A DNA stretch of 64,000 nt from Streptomyces puniciscabiei (GCF_006715785.1 NZ_VFNX01000001.1:4878001-4942000), one strand, 5' to 3'. Positions 8,452 through 18,365 are shown, numbered from the stretch's first letter. A program made the numbers and translations. The notes: generated by a model not told the origin, from the sequence alone.

Positions 8452-9693
8452 TTACGAACCGGACTTGCGCTTGTTCCACACGTCGAAGCCGACCGCCGCC
8501 AACAGGGCGAGGCCCTTGATGACCTGCTGCCAGTCGGTGCCGACGCTGAGGAGGTTCATGCCGTTGTTCAGCACGCCGAGGACGAGACCGCCGATGATGG
8601 CGCCGAGAACGGTGCCGACACCGCCGCTCATGGAGGCGCCGCCGATGAACGAGGAGGCGATCGCTTCCAGTTCGAAGCCGTCGCCCGCCTTCGGCGAGGC
8701 CGCGTTCAGACGGGCGGCGACCACCAGACCCGCCAGGGCCGCGAGCACGCCCATGTTCAGGAACACCTGGAAGGTGATGCGCTTGTCCTTCACGCCGGAC
8801 AGCTTGGCCGCCGGCAGGTTGCCGCCGATGGCGTAGATGTGCCGGCCGAAGACCGAGTTGCGCATGACGTAGCCGTAGCCGCCCACCAGGACGCCGAGGA
8901 CGATCAGGATGATCGGCGCGCCGTCGTAGCTGGCGAGCAGCATCGTGAGGGCGACGATCGCGGCGACCAGGGCGACGAGCTTGAGCAGGAAGAGGTTCCT
9001 CGGCACCACGTCGAGGGAGAACTCCTGCTGGCGGCGCCGGTCGCGCACCTCCTGCCACACCACGGCGGCGACCAGGACGATGCCGAGGAGCAGCGTGAGG
9101 TTGTGGTAGTTGGTGTTCGGGCCGACCTCGGGCAGGAAGCCGTTGCCGATCTTCTGCAGGCCGTTCGGGAACGGGCCGAGGGTCTGGCCCTTGAGCAGGA
9201 TCTCCGTCAGACCGCGGAAGAGCAGCATCCCGGCGAGGGTGACGATGAACGACGGTATGCCGAAGTAGGCGATCAGAAAGCCCTGTACGGAGCCCGCCAC
9301 CGCGCCCACCAGCAGGCACAGCACCAGGGCGACGGGCCACGCCACATGGTGCTGCACCGTCAGCACGGCCGCGAAGGCGCCCACGAACGCCGTGATCGAG
9401 CCGACCGACAGGTCGATGTGCCCGGCGATGATCACCAGCATCATGCCGATCGCGAGGATCAGGATGTAGCTGTTCTGCAGCACCAGGTTGGAGACGTTGC
9501 GCGGCAGCAGCAGGTCGCCGCCGGTCCAGATCTGGAAGAGGACGACGATCAGGCCGAGCGCGATCAGCATGCCGTACTGGCGCATGTTGCGGCGCAGGCC
9601 GCCGAGCACCAGGTGCAGCAGGCCCTCGCCGCCCGATCCGTCCTTGCCCGGCGGTGCCGCGGCCGGGCTCTTGGCGGTCACATCCGTGCTCAT
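8452..9693 (-). CDS. mmsB: Multiple-monosaccharide ABC transporter permease
   Basis: A 413-residue polytopic membrane protein of the CUT2 family (XylH/GguB/MmsB type), longer than RbsC-type permeases because of an insert around residues 185-250. Conserved permease signatures include [37 protein letters not shown] and [19 protein letters not shown]. Its ATG overlaps the TGA of the ATPase gene (ATGA), so translation is coupled. With the ATPase and the ChvE-like binding protein it forms a complete importer, probably for galactose, arabinose or related aldoses; the exact sugar is not evident. Confidence 0.93.
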   Translation of the reverse strand: MSTDVTAKSPAAAPPGKDGSGGEGLLHLVLGGLRRNMRQYGMLIALGLIVVLFQIWTGGDLLLPRNVSNLVLQNSYILILAIGMMLVIIAGHIDLSVGSITAFVGAFAAVLTVQHHVAWPVALVLCLLVGAVAGSVQGFLIAYFGIPSFIVTLAGMLLFRGLTEILLKGQTLGPFPNGLQKIGNGFLPEVGPNTNYHNLTLLLGIVLVAAVVWQEVRDRRRQQEFSLDVVPRNLFLLKLVALVAAIVALTMLLASYDGAPIILIVLGVLVGGYGYVMRNSVFGRHIYAIGGNLPAAKLSGVKDKRITFQVFLNMGVLAALAGLVVAARLNAASPKAGDGFELEAIASSFIGGASMSGGVGTVLGAIIGGLVLGVLNNGMNLLSVGTDWQQVIKGLALLAAVGFDVWNKRKSGS

Positions 9694-11252
9694 CGCGATA
9701 CCTCTTCGTCCTTCGCCTTGTCTTTCGTCATATGGCGCATCAGCACTTCCTGGGTGGCCTCGGCCCGCGGCACCTCACCGGTCAGCCGTCCTGCGGCCAT
9801 CGTGTAGATGCGGTCGCACATGCCGAGCAGTTCGGGCAGCTCGGAGGAGATGAAGACGACCGCCTTGCCCTGGGCCGCGAGCTGGTCGATGACCGTGTAG
9901 ATCTCGTACTTGGCGCCCACGTCGATGCCGCGGGTCGGCTCGTCGAGGATGAGCACATCGGGCCCGGCGAAGATCCACTTGCTGAGGACGACCTTCTGCT
10001 GGTTGCCGCCGGACAGCTTGCCGACCGGCTCGAAGACCGTCGGCGCCTTGATGTTCATCGACGTGCGGAAGCCCTCGGAGACCTGCCGCTCGGCCTGCTC
10101 GTCCACCACACCCCGCTTGGCGACCTTCCTCAGCGCGGTCAGCGAGATGTTCCGGTTGATGGTGTCGATGAGGTTCAGGCCGTAGTGCTTGCGGTCCTCG
10201 GTGACGTACGCGATGCCGTGCTCCACCGCCTCCGCGACGGTCTTGGTACGGATCTCCGTGCCGTCCTTGAGGACCGTGCCGCCCGCGTACCGGCCGTAGG
10301 TGCGGCCGAAGACGCTCATCGCGAGTTCGGTGCGGCCGGCGCCCATCAGGCCCGCGATGCCGACGATCTCGCCCCGCCGGACGCTGATCGACACGTCGTC
10401 CACGACCTTGCGCTGCTGGTCGATCGGGTGGAGCACGGTCCAGTTGCGGACCTCCAGCGCGGGCGCCGCGCCCTCCTCCGGCTCGTGCGGGGTGCGTTCG
10501 GGGAAGCGGTGGTCGAGGTCGCGGCCCACCATGCCGCTGATGATCCGGTCCTCGGTCGTCTCGGGCGCCTTCACGTCGAGCGTCTCGATGGACCGCCCGT
10601 CGCGGATGATCGTCACCGAGTCGGCGACCCGGCGGATCTCGTTGAGCTTGTGGGAGATGATGATCGAGGTGATGCCCTGGTTCTTCAGCTCCAGGATCAG
10701 GTCGAGGAGTTTGCCGCTGTCCTCGTCGTTCAGGGCCGCCGTCGGCTCGTCGAGGATGAGCAGCTTCACCTCCTTCGACAGCGCCTTGGCGATCTCCACG
10801 AGCTGCTGCTTGCCCACGCCGATGTCGGCGACGCGGGTCTCCGGGTGCTCGTCCAGGCCGACCCGGCGCAGCAGTTCGGTGCCGTGCCGGAGCGTCTCGT
10901 TCCAGTTGATGAACCCGCGCGTGGCGTGTTCGTTGCCGAGGAAGATGTTCTCCGCGATGGAGAGGTACGGCACCAGCGCCAGCTCCTGGTGGATGATGAC
11001 GATGCCGCGCTGCTCGCTCGCCCGGATGTCCTTGAACCGGCAGACCTCTCCCTCGAAGAGGATCTCGCCCTCGTAGGTGCCGTGCGGATGGACGCCGGAG
11101 AGCACCTTCATCAGGGTGGACTTGCCGGCGCCGTTCTCCCCGCAGATGGCGTGGACCTCGCCCTGCCGGACGGTCAGGGTGACGTCCGACAGCGCCTTGA
11201 CACCGGGAAAGGTCTTGACGATCGAGCGCATTTCCAGGACGGGTCCCGCCAT
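9690..11252 (-). CDS. mmsA: Multiple-monosaccharide ABC transporter ATP-binding protein
   Basis: The 520-residue protein carries two ABC domains, as usual for CUT2 sugar importers. Domain 1 has Walker [10 protein letters not shown] and Walker [13 protein letters not shown]. Domain 2 has signature [14 protein letters not shown] and Walker [13 protein letters not shown], but a degenerate Walker A ([10 protein letters not shown]), the normal state for this family. ATG at 11252 is preceded by GGAAGG, better than an in-frame TTG five codons upstream. It is located between the binding protein and permease genes and is the energy-coupling subunit of the importer. Confidence 0.95.
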   Translation of the reverse strand: MAGPVLEMRSIVKTFPGVKALSDVTLTVRQGEVHAICGENGAGKSTLMKVLSGVHPHGTYEGEILFEGEVCRFKDIRASEQRGIVIIHQELALVPYLSIAENIFLGNEHATRGFINWNETLRHGTELLRRVGLDEHPETRVADIGVGKQQLVEIAKALSKEVKLLILDEPTAALNDEDSGKLLDLILELKNQGITSIIISHKLNEIRRVADSVTIIRDGRSIETLDVKAPETTEDRIISGMVGRDLDHRFPERTPHEPEEGAAPALEVRNWTVLHPIDQQRKVVDDVSISVRRGEIVGIAGLMGAGRTELAMSVFGRTYGRYAGGTVLKDGTEIRTKTVAEAVEHGIAYVTEDRKHYGLNLIDTINRNISLTALRKVAKRGVVDEQAERQVSEGFRTSMNIKAPTVFEPVGKLSGGNQQKVVLSKWIFAGPDVLILDEPTRGIDVGAKYEIYTVIDQLAAQGKAVVFISSELPELLGMCDRIYTMAAGRLTGEVPRAEATQEVLMRHMTKDKAKDEEVSR

Positions 11253-11296
11253 GGTCGTGCCTTCCAATCAGTGTGGGGTCGGGCTAAGGGGCGGGA

Positions 11297-12406
11297 TCAC
11301 TTGAGCTGGGACTCGGTGTAGTAGCCGCCCTTGACCAGGACGTCCTCGTAGTTGGTCTTGTCCACGCTCACCGGCTGGAGCAGGTAGGCGGGCACGACCT
11401 TGGCGCCGTTCGTGTAGGTCTTGGTGTCGTTGACCTGCGGCTTCTTGCCGTGCAGGACATCGTCGACCATGCCCACCGCGACCGCGGTCTCCTTGCGGCT
11501 GTCCTTGAAGACGGTCTGGGACTGCTGGCCGGCGATGATCGACTTCACCGAGGCGAGCTCGGCGTCCTGGCCGGTGATGACCGGCAGCGGCTGGCTGCTG
11601 GTGCCGTAACCGTCGGACTTCAGCGCGGAGATGATGCCGATGGAGATGCCGTCGTAGGGCGAGAGCACCGCGTCGACCTTGCCGCTCTTGTAGGAGGAGG
11701 TGAGGATGTCCTCCATGCGCTTCTGCGCGGTGGTGCCGTCCCAGCGCAGGGTGGTGACCTGGTTGAGCTTGGTCTGACTGGACTTGACGACCAGTTCCTT
11801 CTTGTCGATGTACGGCTGGAGCACCTTCATCGCGCCGTTGAAGAAGTACTGGGTGTTGTTGTCGTCGTTGGAGCCGGCGAACAGCTCGATGTTGAACGGG
11901 CCCTTCTTGCCGCTGTCCAGGCCGAGCTTGTGCACGATGTAGGTGCCCTGCAGGACGCCGACCTTCTCGTTGTCGAACGAGGCGTAGTAGTCGACGTTCT
12001 TGGTGCCGAGGATGAGCCGGTCGTAGGCGATGACCGGGATGTTGGCCTGGGCGGCCTCCTGGAGCACGTTGTTCAGGGACTTGTTGTCGATGGCGGCGAT
12101 GATCAGGCCCTTGACGCCCTGCGTGATCATGTTCTCGATCTGCGAGACCTGGGTGCTCGGGTCGTCCTCGCCGTAGACCAGCTTGGTCTTGTAGCCCTTG
12201 GCCTGGAGGTTCTTGACCATGTCGTTGCCGTCGTTGATCCACCGCTCGGAGGATTTCGTCGGCATCGCGATGCCGATCGTGGCGCCCTTGACGTCGCCCG
12301 TCTTCTCCTTGCTGCCGCCCGAGCCGCTCTGACCGCACGCGGTCAGAGTGAGGGCGAGCGAGGCGGCTGCGGATATCGCGGCGAGTGCGGCTCTGCGGTT
12401 GCGCAT
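11297..12406 (-). CDS. chvE: ChvE-like multiple-monosaccharide-binding lipoprotein
   Basis: A 369-residue periplasmic-binding-protein-fold lipoprotein. The signal ends in lipobox LTAC at about residues 21-24, so it is anchored to the outer face of the membrane. Family motifs include [46 protein letters not shown] and [17 protein letters not shown]. ChvE/MmsE proteins bind galactose, glucose, arabinose and related sugars. It is followed after 44 bases by the ATPase gene and preceded closely by the U32-like gene. Confidence 0.93.
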   Translation of the reverse strand: MRNRRAALAAISAAASLALTLTACGQSGSGGSKEKTGDVKGATIGIAMPTKSSERWINDGNDMVKNLQAKGYKTKLVYGEDDPSTQVSQIENMITQGVKGLIIAAIDNKSLNNVLQEAAQANIPVIAYDRLILGTKNVDYYASFDNEKVGVLQGTYIVHKLGLDSGKKGPFNIELFAGSNDDNNTQYFFNGAMKVLQPYIDKKELVVKSSQTKLNQVTTLRWDGTTAQKRMEDILTSSYKSGKVDAVLSPYDGISIGIISALKSDGYGTSSQPLPVITGQDAELASVKSIIAGQQSQTVFKDSRKETAVAVGMVDDVLHGKKPQVNDTKTYTNGAKVVPAYLLQPVSVDKTNYEDVLVKGGYYTESQLK

Positions 12407-12443
12407 GCTGATCAGTCCTTGTTCTTCTCGGCGTTGAGAGGGT

Positions 12444-13415
12444 TCACGCGTTGCTGGGGAAGCGGTGGAGCGGTCCGGGCAGCCGCGAGCCGAGCGGCGC
12501 CATGTCGCCGTCCGCGCCGTGCCGGGCGAGCAGGTCCAGGGCGAGCCGGCCGCGCCGCACCCGCTCCCGGGCGGTGTCCAGGGTCACGTCCCTGAGGTGG
12601 GTGCCCCACGGGTAGATGCCGGGTGCCCTGGACAGACCGAACTTCAGGTACAGCGGGGCGCCGCGCCGGATGAGCTCGGCGACCTCGTACATCCGGACAT
12701 AGCCGCCGAGGTCGTCGGGGGCCTCGATGTACATGTCCATCGGGGCGGCGGACACCCGGCGGATCTCGGTGAGGTGATCCAGCGTCAGATCGCTGGGCAC
12801 GTTGACGGAGTCGGCGCCGAGCCGCTCGTAGACGGCGTACGAGGCCGGGTTGACGGGACCGATGAGCGCCGAGACCTTCAGCGTGGTGTCGGCCGGGATG
12901 ATGCCGTGCTCCCGGGCCCGGTGCAGGGTCCACAGCACGCCCTCGTCGGCGACCAGCAGGCACTTGACGCCCAGCTCGGTGGCCCGTACGGCGTCTTCGA
13001 CACACCCGGCGACTGCGTCGTGGCCCCGTGCGCGCAGTCCGGCCCCCCGCGAGTCGGAGCGCACCGAGCCGCCGATGTCCCAGGTGCCGCGCGGGCCGGT
13101 GAACAGGCAGAGTTCGATGTCGCGTGCGGCGGTGGCCTCGACCATCTCGGTGATCTCGGCGTCGGTGAGCATCCACACGCCGCTGCCCTGGCTGATCCGG
13201 TGGATCGGCACGTCCAGGCGCGAGGCCTCCTTCAGGACGACGGCCAGCGCTTCGGGACCCTCGCACGAGGGGATCTCGGTGCGCCAGCGGCCGCCGCCCG
13301 GGAAGCTGTGCGCGGAGGCGTCGGCGGGGTCGAGTGCGGGCGCGCCCAGGCCGAGGGCGGTGAGTGCCTGCTCACCGGGTCGGCGGGCCGCCGTGGCGGA
13401 AGCGTCGGTCGTCAC
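12444..13415 (-). CDS. U32-peptidase-like protein of a sugar-transport operon
   Basis: This 323-residue protein resembles the TIM-barrel domain of U32 family proteins ([76 protein letters not shown]). Family labels say peptidase, but most characterised U32 proteins are RNA or ubiquinone hydroxylases, and here the context is sugar import. GTG at 13415 has AAGGACA upstream. It is the first gene of the unit encoding ChvE-MmsA-MmsB and lies behind a putative operator at 13429-13447. The function is unknown; a role in sugar-acid catabolism as an aldolase-like TIM barrel is an inference. Confidence 0.7.
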   Translation of the reverse strand: MTTDASATAARRPGEQALTALGLGAPALDPADASAHSFPGGGRWRTEIPSCEGPEALAVVLKEASRLDVPIHRISQGSGVWMLTDAEITEMVEATAARDIELCLFTGPRGTWDIGGSVRSDSRGAGLRARGHDAVAGCVEDAVRATELGVKCLLVADEGVLWTLHRAREHGIIPADTTLKVSALIGPVNPASYAVYERLGADSVNVPSDLTLDHLTEIRRVSAAPMDMYIEAPDDLGGYVRMYEVAELIRRGAPLYLKFGLSRAPGIYPWGTHLRDVTLDTARERVRRGRLALDLLARHGADGDMAPLGSRLPGPLHRFPSNA

Positions 13416-13428
13416 TAGCTGTCCTTCG

Positions 13429-13447
13429 TGTTCGAGGCGTTCGAAAT
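13429..13447 (-). promoter_or_regulatory. Putative operator of the sugar-transport unit
   Basis: On the minus strand ATTTCGAACG is followed one base later by CTCGAACA, right before the ribosome site of the U32-like gene. The same two elements, differently spaced, precede the dehydratase gene (15742-15770), suggesting a common regulator for both units. Confidence 0.45.
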
Positions 13448-13516
13448 ATCGGACGAGGTTCGCGGCTCGAGGCGGAACACGGCCCGGGTCGTGCTGCGAA
13501 AAGAGCGGCCGTGGTG

Positions 13517-13561
13517 GTACGCCGGTCAGGGCGCCGTCAGGTCACGCCCTGACCGGCGTAC
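13517..13561 (-). terminator. Strong hairpin ending the dehydratase/dehydrogenase unit
   Basis: GTACGCCGGTCAGGGCG (13517-13533) pairs perfectly over 17 bp with CGCCCTGACCGGCGTAC (13545-13561), with an 11-nt loop, immediately after the dehydrogenase stop on the minus strand. It separates two transcription units. Confidence 0.75.
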
Positions 13562-13565
13562 GTCT

Positions 13566-14570
13566 TCAGGGGCGGAGCAGCACCTTGCCCACCTTCGGAT
13601 CACCCGCCCCGACCAGCTCGATGGCCTGCGGGAACTCGGTCAGCGGCAGCTCGTGCGTGACCAGCGGCAGCGGGTCGAGCAGCCCGGCGCCGAAGACCCG
13701 CACGGTGTGCGCCCAGGCGTCCGGGGGCGCCCCGAAGACGGTGTGCACCTCCAGCTGCCGTACGACGAGATCGGTCGGGTCGAGCCCGTCCGCGCCCGGC
13801 GCCGGGATCCCGGTCAGCACCAGCCGTCCGCCGCGCCTGAGCAGCGAGGCCGCGGTGCGCGCGGCGGACGCGGACCCGGCGGTCTCGATCACCACGTCGA
13901 TGTCGTCCGGGAGCTCCCGGTCCCTGGGCCGGAAGTCGGTCGCCCCGAACTGCCGCGCGAGCGCCTCCCGGTCGTTCCCGGTCCCCACCACGAGCAGCTC
14001 CGCCGGCGAGACCGCCTTCAGGAACTGCACGGCGAACATCCCGAGCGTGCCCGTGCCGACCACCGCCACCCGCTCGCCCGGCAGGGCGCGGGCCTTCAGC
14101 GCGGCGGCCGCGACGCAGGCGGCCGGCTCCAGCAGGGCGGCGGCGGTGAGGTCGGCGTCGTCCGGCAGGACGTGCAGCAGCCGGGCCGGGAGGGTCAGGG
14201 TGCCGGCCATGGCGCCCGGCTGGGTGAACCCGGTCTCCTCGTAGCCGTCGGTGCACAGGGTGGTCTCGCCCGCGTGACAGCGGTCGCAGACCTGGCAGTT
14301 GCGGAAGCCCTCGCCGACGACCTTGCGCCCGACGAGCCCCGCCGGCACCCCGGCGCCCACCTCGGAGACCGTCCCCGACCACTCGTGCCCGGGGGTGAGC
14401 GGGTAACGGACGTACCCTTCGGGCCGGTTGCCCTGGTACACCTCGCGGTCGCTGCCGCAGATCCCGACCGTGTGCACGGCCACCAGCGCCTCGCCGGGAC
14501 CCGGCTCGCGCGGCGTGTGCTCCACGAGCCGGTGCCGGCCCGGGGCCTCGACGACGACGGCGGTGCTCAC
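13566..14570 (-). CDS. Zinc-binding medium-chain dehydrogenase
   Basis: A 334-residue GroES-like/Rossmann dehydrogenase that oxidises a polyol or sugar alcohol with NAD(P). Catalytic zinc residues appear in VGICGSDREVYQG and PLTPGHEWSG, structural zinc cysteines in CQVCDRCHAGETTLC, and the nucleotide fold in AVVGTGTLGMFAVQFL. The GTG start overlaps the TGA of the dehydratase gene (GTGA) and AAGGGG lies upstream, so the two are translationally coupled. With a galactonate-dehydratase-like neighbour it probably oxidises an aldose or deoxy-sugar derivative; the substrate is not determined. Confidence 0.88.
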   Translation of the reverse strand: MSTAVVVEAPGRHRLVEHTPREPGPGEALVAVHTVGICGSDREVYQGNRPEGYVRYPLTPGHEWSGTVSEVGAGVPAGLVGRKVVGEGFRNCQVCDRCHAGETTLCTDGYEETGFTQPGAMAGTLTLPARLLHVLPDDADLTAAALLEPAACVAAAALKARALPGERVAVVGTGTLGMFAVQFLKAVSPAELLVVGTGNDREALARQFGATDFRPRDRELPDDIDVVIETAGSASAARTAASLLRRGGRLVLTGIPAPGADGLDPTDLVVRQLEVHTVFGAPPDAWAHTVRVFGAGLLDPLPLVTHELPLTEFPQAIELVGAGDPKVGKVLLRP

Positions 14571-15724
14571 TTGGTCCCCTTGGGCCTGCGCTGCTCCCAG
14601 CCCTCGGCCCACAGGTCGAACCGGGCCTGCTGCTGCGGGAACTCGGCGGCCGCGTCGACGTCCAGCTCGACCCCGAGACCGGGCGCGTCGGACAGCTGGA
14701 AGTACCCGTCGACGACCTGCGGAGCCCCCTTGACCACCTTCTTGATCTCCGCGTCGGCGAAGTCGTTGAAGTGCTCCAGGATCTTGAAGTTCGGAGAGGT
14801 GAAGCCGACTTGGAGGGAGGCGGCGGTCAGCACGGGCCCGCCCACGTTGTGCGGCGCGACGAGCATGTAGTGCGTCTCGGCGGTCGCGGCCAGCTTCCGG
14901 GTCTCCCAGATGCCGCCGATGTGGCCGACGTCGGGCTGGATGATGTCCACGGCCTGGCTGTCGAACAGCTCGCGGAACTCGATGCGGTCGTGGATGCGCT
15001 CACCGGTGGCGACCGGGATGTCCACCTTGGCCGCGACCTTCTCCAGCGCCTTCAGGTTCTCCGGCGGGACCGGCTCCTCCAGCCAGGCCGGCCGGTAGGG
15101 GGCCATCTCCTTGGCCAGACGGACGGCGGTGGCCGGGGAGAAGCGGCCGTGCATCTCCAGCATCAGCTCGGCGTCCGGGCCGATGGCGTCCCGTACGGCC
15201 TCGATGAGCGAGACGGCGTACAGCGTCTGCTCGTGGTCCAGCTCGAAGTGCCCGGTGCCGAACGGGTCGATCTTCAGCGCCCTGTAACCGCGCTCCATCA
15301 CCCCCTGGGCGGCCTTGTGGTAGGCCTCCGGCGTTCGCTCGGTCGTGTACCACCCGTTGGCGTACGCCTTGACCCTGTCCGTCACCTTGCCGCCGAGCAG
15401 CTGCCACACCGGCACGCCCAGCGCCTTGCCCTTGATGTCCCAGCAGGCCATCTCGACGACCGCGATGCCGGACATGACGATCTCACCCGCACGGCCGTAG
15501 TCGCCGTACTTCATCCGGCGGACGAGGTCCTCGACCGCGAACGGATCCGAGCCGAGAATGTGGTTGGCCTCGGCCTCCCGCAGATAGCCGATCAGCGCGT
15601 CGGTGTGACCGAGCATCCGGGTCTCGCCGACTCCCGTGATCCCCTCGTCGGTGTGCACCTGGACGTAGGTCAGGTTGCGCCACGGCGTGCCGACCACGTG
15701 CGTGCTGATTCCGGTGATGCGCAC
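14567..15724 (-). CDS. Enolase-superfamily sugar-acid dehydratase (galactonate dehydratase-like)
   Basis: This 385-residue protein belongs to the mandelate racemase/muconate lactonising subgroup. It has a capping domain, then a barrel with LKIDPFG, an EMHGRFS segment, WLEEPVPPEN (metal Glu), ATGERIHDR (metal Glu), IIQPDVGHIGG and the catalytic His in APHNVGGPV. D-galactonate dehydratase is the usual annotation; gluconate, fuconate or arabinonate are equally possible because specificity lies in loops. The start is GTG at 15724 with GAGGGG about 10 bases upstream. It is first in a two-gene unit with the zinc dehydrogenase. Confidence 0.88.
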   Translation of the reverse strand: MRITGISTHVVGTPWRNLTYVQVHTDEGITGVGETRMLGHTDALIGYLREAEANHILGSDPFAVEDLVRRMKYGDYGRAGEIVMSGIAVVEMACWDIKGKALGVPVWQLLGGKVTDRVKAYANGWYTTERTPEAYHKAAQGVMERGYRALKIDPFGTGHFELDHEQTLYAVSLIEAVRDAIGPDAELMLEMHGRFSPATAVRLAKEMAPYRPAWLEEPVPPENLKALEKVAAKVDIPVATGERIHDRIEFRELFDSQAVDIIQPDVGHIGGIWETRKLAATAETHYMLVAPHNVGGPVLTAASLQVGFTSPNFKILEHFNDFADAEIKKVVKGAPQVVDGYFQLSDAPGLGVELDVDAAAEFPQQQARFDLWAEGWEQRRPKGTK

Positions 15725-15741
15725 GGCAGTTGCCCCTCGGT

Positions 15742-15770
15742 TGTTCGAGATTTCGTCACACGTTCGAAAT
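15742..15770 (-). promoter_or_regulatory. Putative operator of the dehydratase unit
   Basis: On the minus strand ATTTCGAACG is followed by TGTGACGAAATC and then CTCGAACA, about 20-45 bases before the GTG start. The CGTTCGAAAT 10-mer is shared exactly with the promoter region of the neighbouring transport unit (13438-13447). Confidence 0.5.
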
Positions 15771-15924
15771 GCTGGCGTGACAGTAAGGACGGGGCGGTGG
15801 GGGTGTCAATGGGTCGAACAGGTAACGGTTTCGGCAAGCCTTTCGAGAATTCTTTCGTGTTCTACCAAACCTTCACAGGGGCGCCTAGGAACGTGACCGA
15901 CGGGGAATCTAGTCTTCCGGCGTC

Positions 15925-16920
15925 ATGGACTACTGCCACCCGTGCCAACGGCACCTCAATGGCGCCCTGGCCTGCCCCGGGTGTGGAACTCCGGCGCGCG
16001 CCGCCGCGGAAGCGCCGCCCGCGTACGCGCGCGCGGGTGCGGGCGAGACGTTGGGGTACGGGGTCCCCCAGCAGTACGAGGCCCAGCAGTACGAGGCCCA
16101 GCCGTACGGGACGCAGCAGTACGAGGGTCAGCCGTACGGGGCTCAGCCGTACGGCTCCCCGGAGTACCGCGTGCCGCAGCAGTACGAGCCGGCCGGTCCC
16201 CAGGACGCGGCCTGGACGGGGGAGCAGGAGCCGCAGGAGGAGTGGGATCCCGGAGCCGAGCCCGGCACGGAGGCCCCGTCCGTCGATGACCCCGACCCCG
16301 AAAACGATCCCGACGCCGAAACCGACCCCGACGATGAGCCGGGTGGCCGGGCCGCGCGGCGCCGGGCGCGTGGCGCGGCCGCCGTGGGCCCCGGCGACGC
16401 CGACGCCAGCCGCCGCGACCGCAAGGCCGCCGCGCACCGGCGCCGGCGCCGCCGAACCGTGCTGATCACCGCGGGGTTCGTGCTCGCCGCGGGCAGCCTC
16501 GGTCTCGCCGAGCTCGGCACGGACGCGCCCTTCTCGCCCTTCTCCAGCGGACAGCCGGATCCGGCCGGGGACACCGCGGCCGACGGCGGCACGTCCTCCC
16601 CGTCCCCCGGTGCCACGGCCGACCCGGTCTCCGACACCTCCGGCGCCACCCCGGGCGCGGCCGGCTCCGCCTCCCCGGACGCCTCCGCCTCCGCCTCCAA
16701 GTCCCCCAAGGACAAGCACTCCAAGTCGCCCGACGCCAAGGACACCGGCAAGGCCCAGCAGACCGGCGCACCGGGCTCCGGCACCACCCCCAAGGCCCCG
16801 GCGCCCACCGCCACCTCCCAGCCCGCCTCCACCCCCACCAGCGCCCCCACGACGTCGGCCCCGTCCCCGACCCCGGCGCCCACCAAGACCTGCAACCGTT
16901 TCCTGTGGTGGTGCACCTGA
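15925..16920 (+). CDS. SCO2400-family zinc-ribbon membrane protein
   Basis: A 331-residue protein of unknown function. The N-terminus has a zinc-ribbon-like CxxC pair (YCHPCQ and ACPGCGTP). Residues 45-100 carry short repeats built on QQYEAQ/QPYGxQ. An acidic Asp/Glu/Pro stretch, an Arg-rich stretch and one membrane segment near residue 180-197 (TVLITAGFVLAAGSLGLAEL) follow. The outer part is Ser/Thr/Pro/Ala-rich and ends in CNRFLWWCT, where two Cys could form a disulphide. A -10-like TAGTCT about 10 bases before the ATG, with no ribosome site, suggests a leaderless mRNA. The last codons lie in a tandem 17-bp repeat. Confidence 0.8.
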   Translation: MDYCHPCQRHLNGALACPGCGTPARAAAEAPPAYARAGAGETLGYGVPQQYEAQQYEAQPYGTQQYEGQPYGAQPYGSPEYRVPQQYEPAGPQDAAWTGEQEPQEEWDPGAEPGTEAPSVDDPDPENDPDAETDPDDEPGGRAARRRARGAAAVGPGDADASRRDRKAAAHRRRRRRTVLITAGFVLAAGSLGLAELGTDAPFSPFSSGQPDPAGDTAADGGTSSPSPGATADPVSDTSGATPGAAGSASPDASASASKSPKDKHSKSPDAKDTGKAQQTGAPGSGTTPKAPAPTATSQPASTPTSAPTTSAPSPTPAPTKTCNRFLWWCT

Positions 16921-16972
16921 GCCGGTGGTGCACCTGAGCCGGCGATGCACCTGAGCCGGTGGTGCGCCTGAG
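16907..16972 (+). repeat. Four tandem 17-bp repeats across a stop codon
   Basis: Units GGTGGTGCACCTGAGCC at 16907, 16924, 16941 (two changes) and 16958 (truncated, one change). The first unit encodes the last residues and stop of the SCO2400-family protein. A 17-bp period is not a multiple of three, so copy-number change leaves the stop in unit 1 intact. Confidence 0.9.
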
Positions 16973-17164
16973 TTCCGCCGCGCAGCCGCGCGCCACCCCC
17001 GCGCCATCCGCCATCCGGGGCGGCTATGACACCGGTGTGTCACCCACCGGCGCCCACGCCGGTTGAGTCGAACGAGTGCATCGCGCCGTACCGGTCTGGG
17101 GAACGTCCACAGCGGGAGCGGGCGTTGTGCCGAGGGGGAGCAGCGGCTCAGTTGAGGAGAGCGG

Positions 17165-18319
17165 ATGACGCAGCAGATCACCGTCCACGGCGCGGTCGCC
17201 GAGGGCTTCGAGGCGGTGCGCGAGGAGTTCGCCGCTTTCGTCGCCGGGGAACGCGACGACTACGAGGGCCAGTTGTGCGCCTATGTGCACGGGCGGCGGG
17301 TCGTCGACCTGTGGGCGGGCGCGGAGGCGGACTCGCTGTACGGCGTGTTCTCGTCCACCAAGGGCGCCGCCCACCTGGTGGTCGCCCTCCTGGTGCAGGA
17401 CGGCACGCTGGAGCTGGACCGCAAAGTGACCTACTACTGGCCCGAGTTCGGCGCCGAGGGCAAGGCCGCGGTGACCCTGAGAGACCTGCTGGCGCACCGC
17501 GCGGGCCTGGTCGGCATCGACGCCGGGTTCTCCGCCGAGGAGCTGGCCGACGACCGCGCGATGGCCGAACGGCTCGCCGACCAGAAGCCGTTCTGGCGGC
17601 CGGGCACGGCGTTCGGCTACCACGCGCTGGTGATCGGCGCGCTCACCGGCGAGGTGGTCCGCCGGGCCACGGGCCGCACGCTGCAGGAGGTGTACGAGGA
17701 ACGGGTGCGCGCGCCGTACGGCACGGACTTCTTCCTGGGCCTGCCCGAGTCCGAGGAGCCCCGCTTCCGCTCGGTCCAGCCGATGCTCCCGACCGCCGAG
17801 CAGCAGGCCCTGCTGGACGAGCGGCCCACCGGCCCGCACAGCCTGACGTCGATCGCCTTCAACGCGCACGTCCCGGAGGCGGGCACGCTGGCCGACTACG
17901 CCAACTCCCGTCTCGTACGGGCCAAGGGCCCGGCGTCGGCGGGCGGCGTGGCCTCCGCGCGCGGTCTCGCCACGACGTACGCGGCGGCGATCAGTGAGCT
18001 GGACGACCGGCCGCCGCTGCTGAAGCCGGACACCGTCGCCGAGGTGGGCCAGATCCACTCCGTGGGCTACGACCTGGTGGCCCGCGCCCACAAGTCGTAC
18101 GGCCTCGGCTTCCAGGCCACCGCCGACATGTGGCACCCGGTCCTGGGCGCCGGCGCCTTCGGCCACAGCGGCGCAGGCGGCAGCCAGGCCTTCGCCGACC
18201 CGCGCAGCGGCCTCGCCTACGGCTACACGCGGCGCCGGATGGCTTTTCCGGGAGGGGCGGCACCGGAGAACGAACGGTTCGTGCGCCTGGTGCACCGGGC
18301 GGCGCTGAGGAGCGGCTGA
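17165..18319 (+). CDS. Serine hydrolase of the beta-lactamase/class C (EstB-like) family
   Basis: This 384-residue cytosolic protein has the SxxK nucleophile motif in GVFSSTKGAAHL, a Tyr-containing second motif (FGYHALVIG) in place of YxN, and a late FGHSGAGGSQAF that stands in for the KTG box. No signal peptide is seen. Enzymes like this are usually esterases or D-aminopeptidase-like hydrolases rather than antibiotic-inactivating beta-lactamases. ATG at 17165 has GAGGAGAG upstream. It ends at a hairpin shared with the convergent ohr gene. Confidence 0.88.
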   Translation: MTQQITVHGAVAEGFEAVREEFAAFVAGERDDYEGQLCAYVHGRRVVDLWAGAEADSLYGVFSSTKGAAHLVVALLVQDGTLELDRKVTYYWPEFGAEGKAAVTLRDLLAHRAGLVGIDAGFSAEELADDRAMAERLADQKPFWRPGTAFGYHALVIGALTGEVVRRATGRTLQEVYEERVRAPYGTDFFLGLPESEEPRFRSVQPMLPTAEQQALLDERPTGPHSLTSIAFNAHVPEAGTLADYANSRLVRAKGPASAGGVASARGLATTYAAAISELDDRPPLLKPDTVAEVGQIHSVGYDLVARAHKSYGLGFQATADMWHPVLGAGAFGHSGAGGSQAFADPRSGLAYGYTRRRMAFPGGAAPENERFVRLVHRAALRSG

Positions 18320-18332
18320 CGCCGGAAAGAGA

Positions 18333-18365
18333 GGGACCGCACCCCACGTCCAAGGGTGCGGTCCC
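18333..18365. terminator. Bidirectional hairpin between serine hydrolase and ohr genes
   Basis: GGGACCGCACC (18333-18343) pairs with GGTGCGGTCCC (18355-18365) around an 11-nt loop, between two convergent stops. Confidence 0.7.

Noticed and set aside
16907..16972. Tandem repeats that might be a CRISPR array
   Set aside because: The units are directly adjacent without spacers and no cas genes are present.
17165..18319. Antibiotic-resistance beta-lactamase
   Set aside because: Motifs and lack of a signal peptide fit a cytosolic esterase/peptidase-like serine hydrolase.
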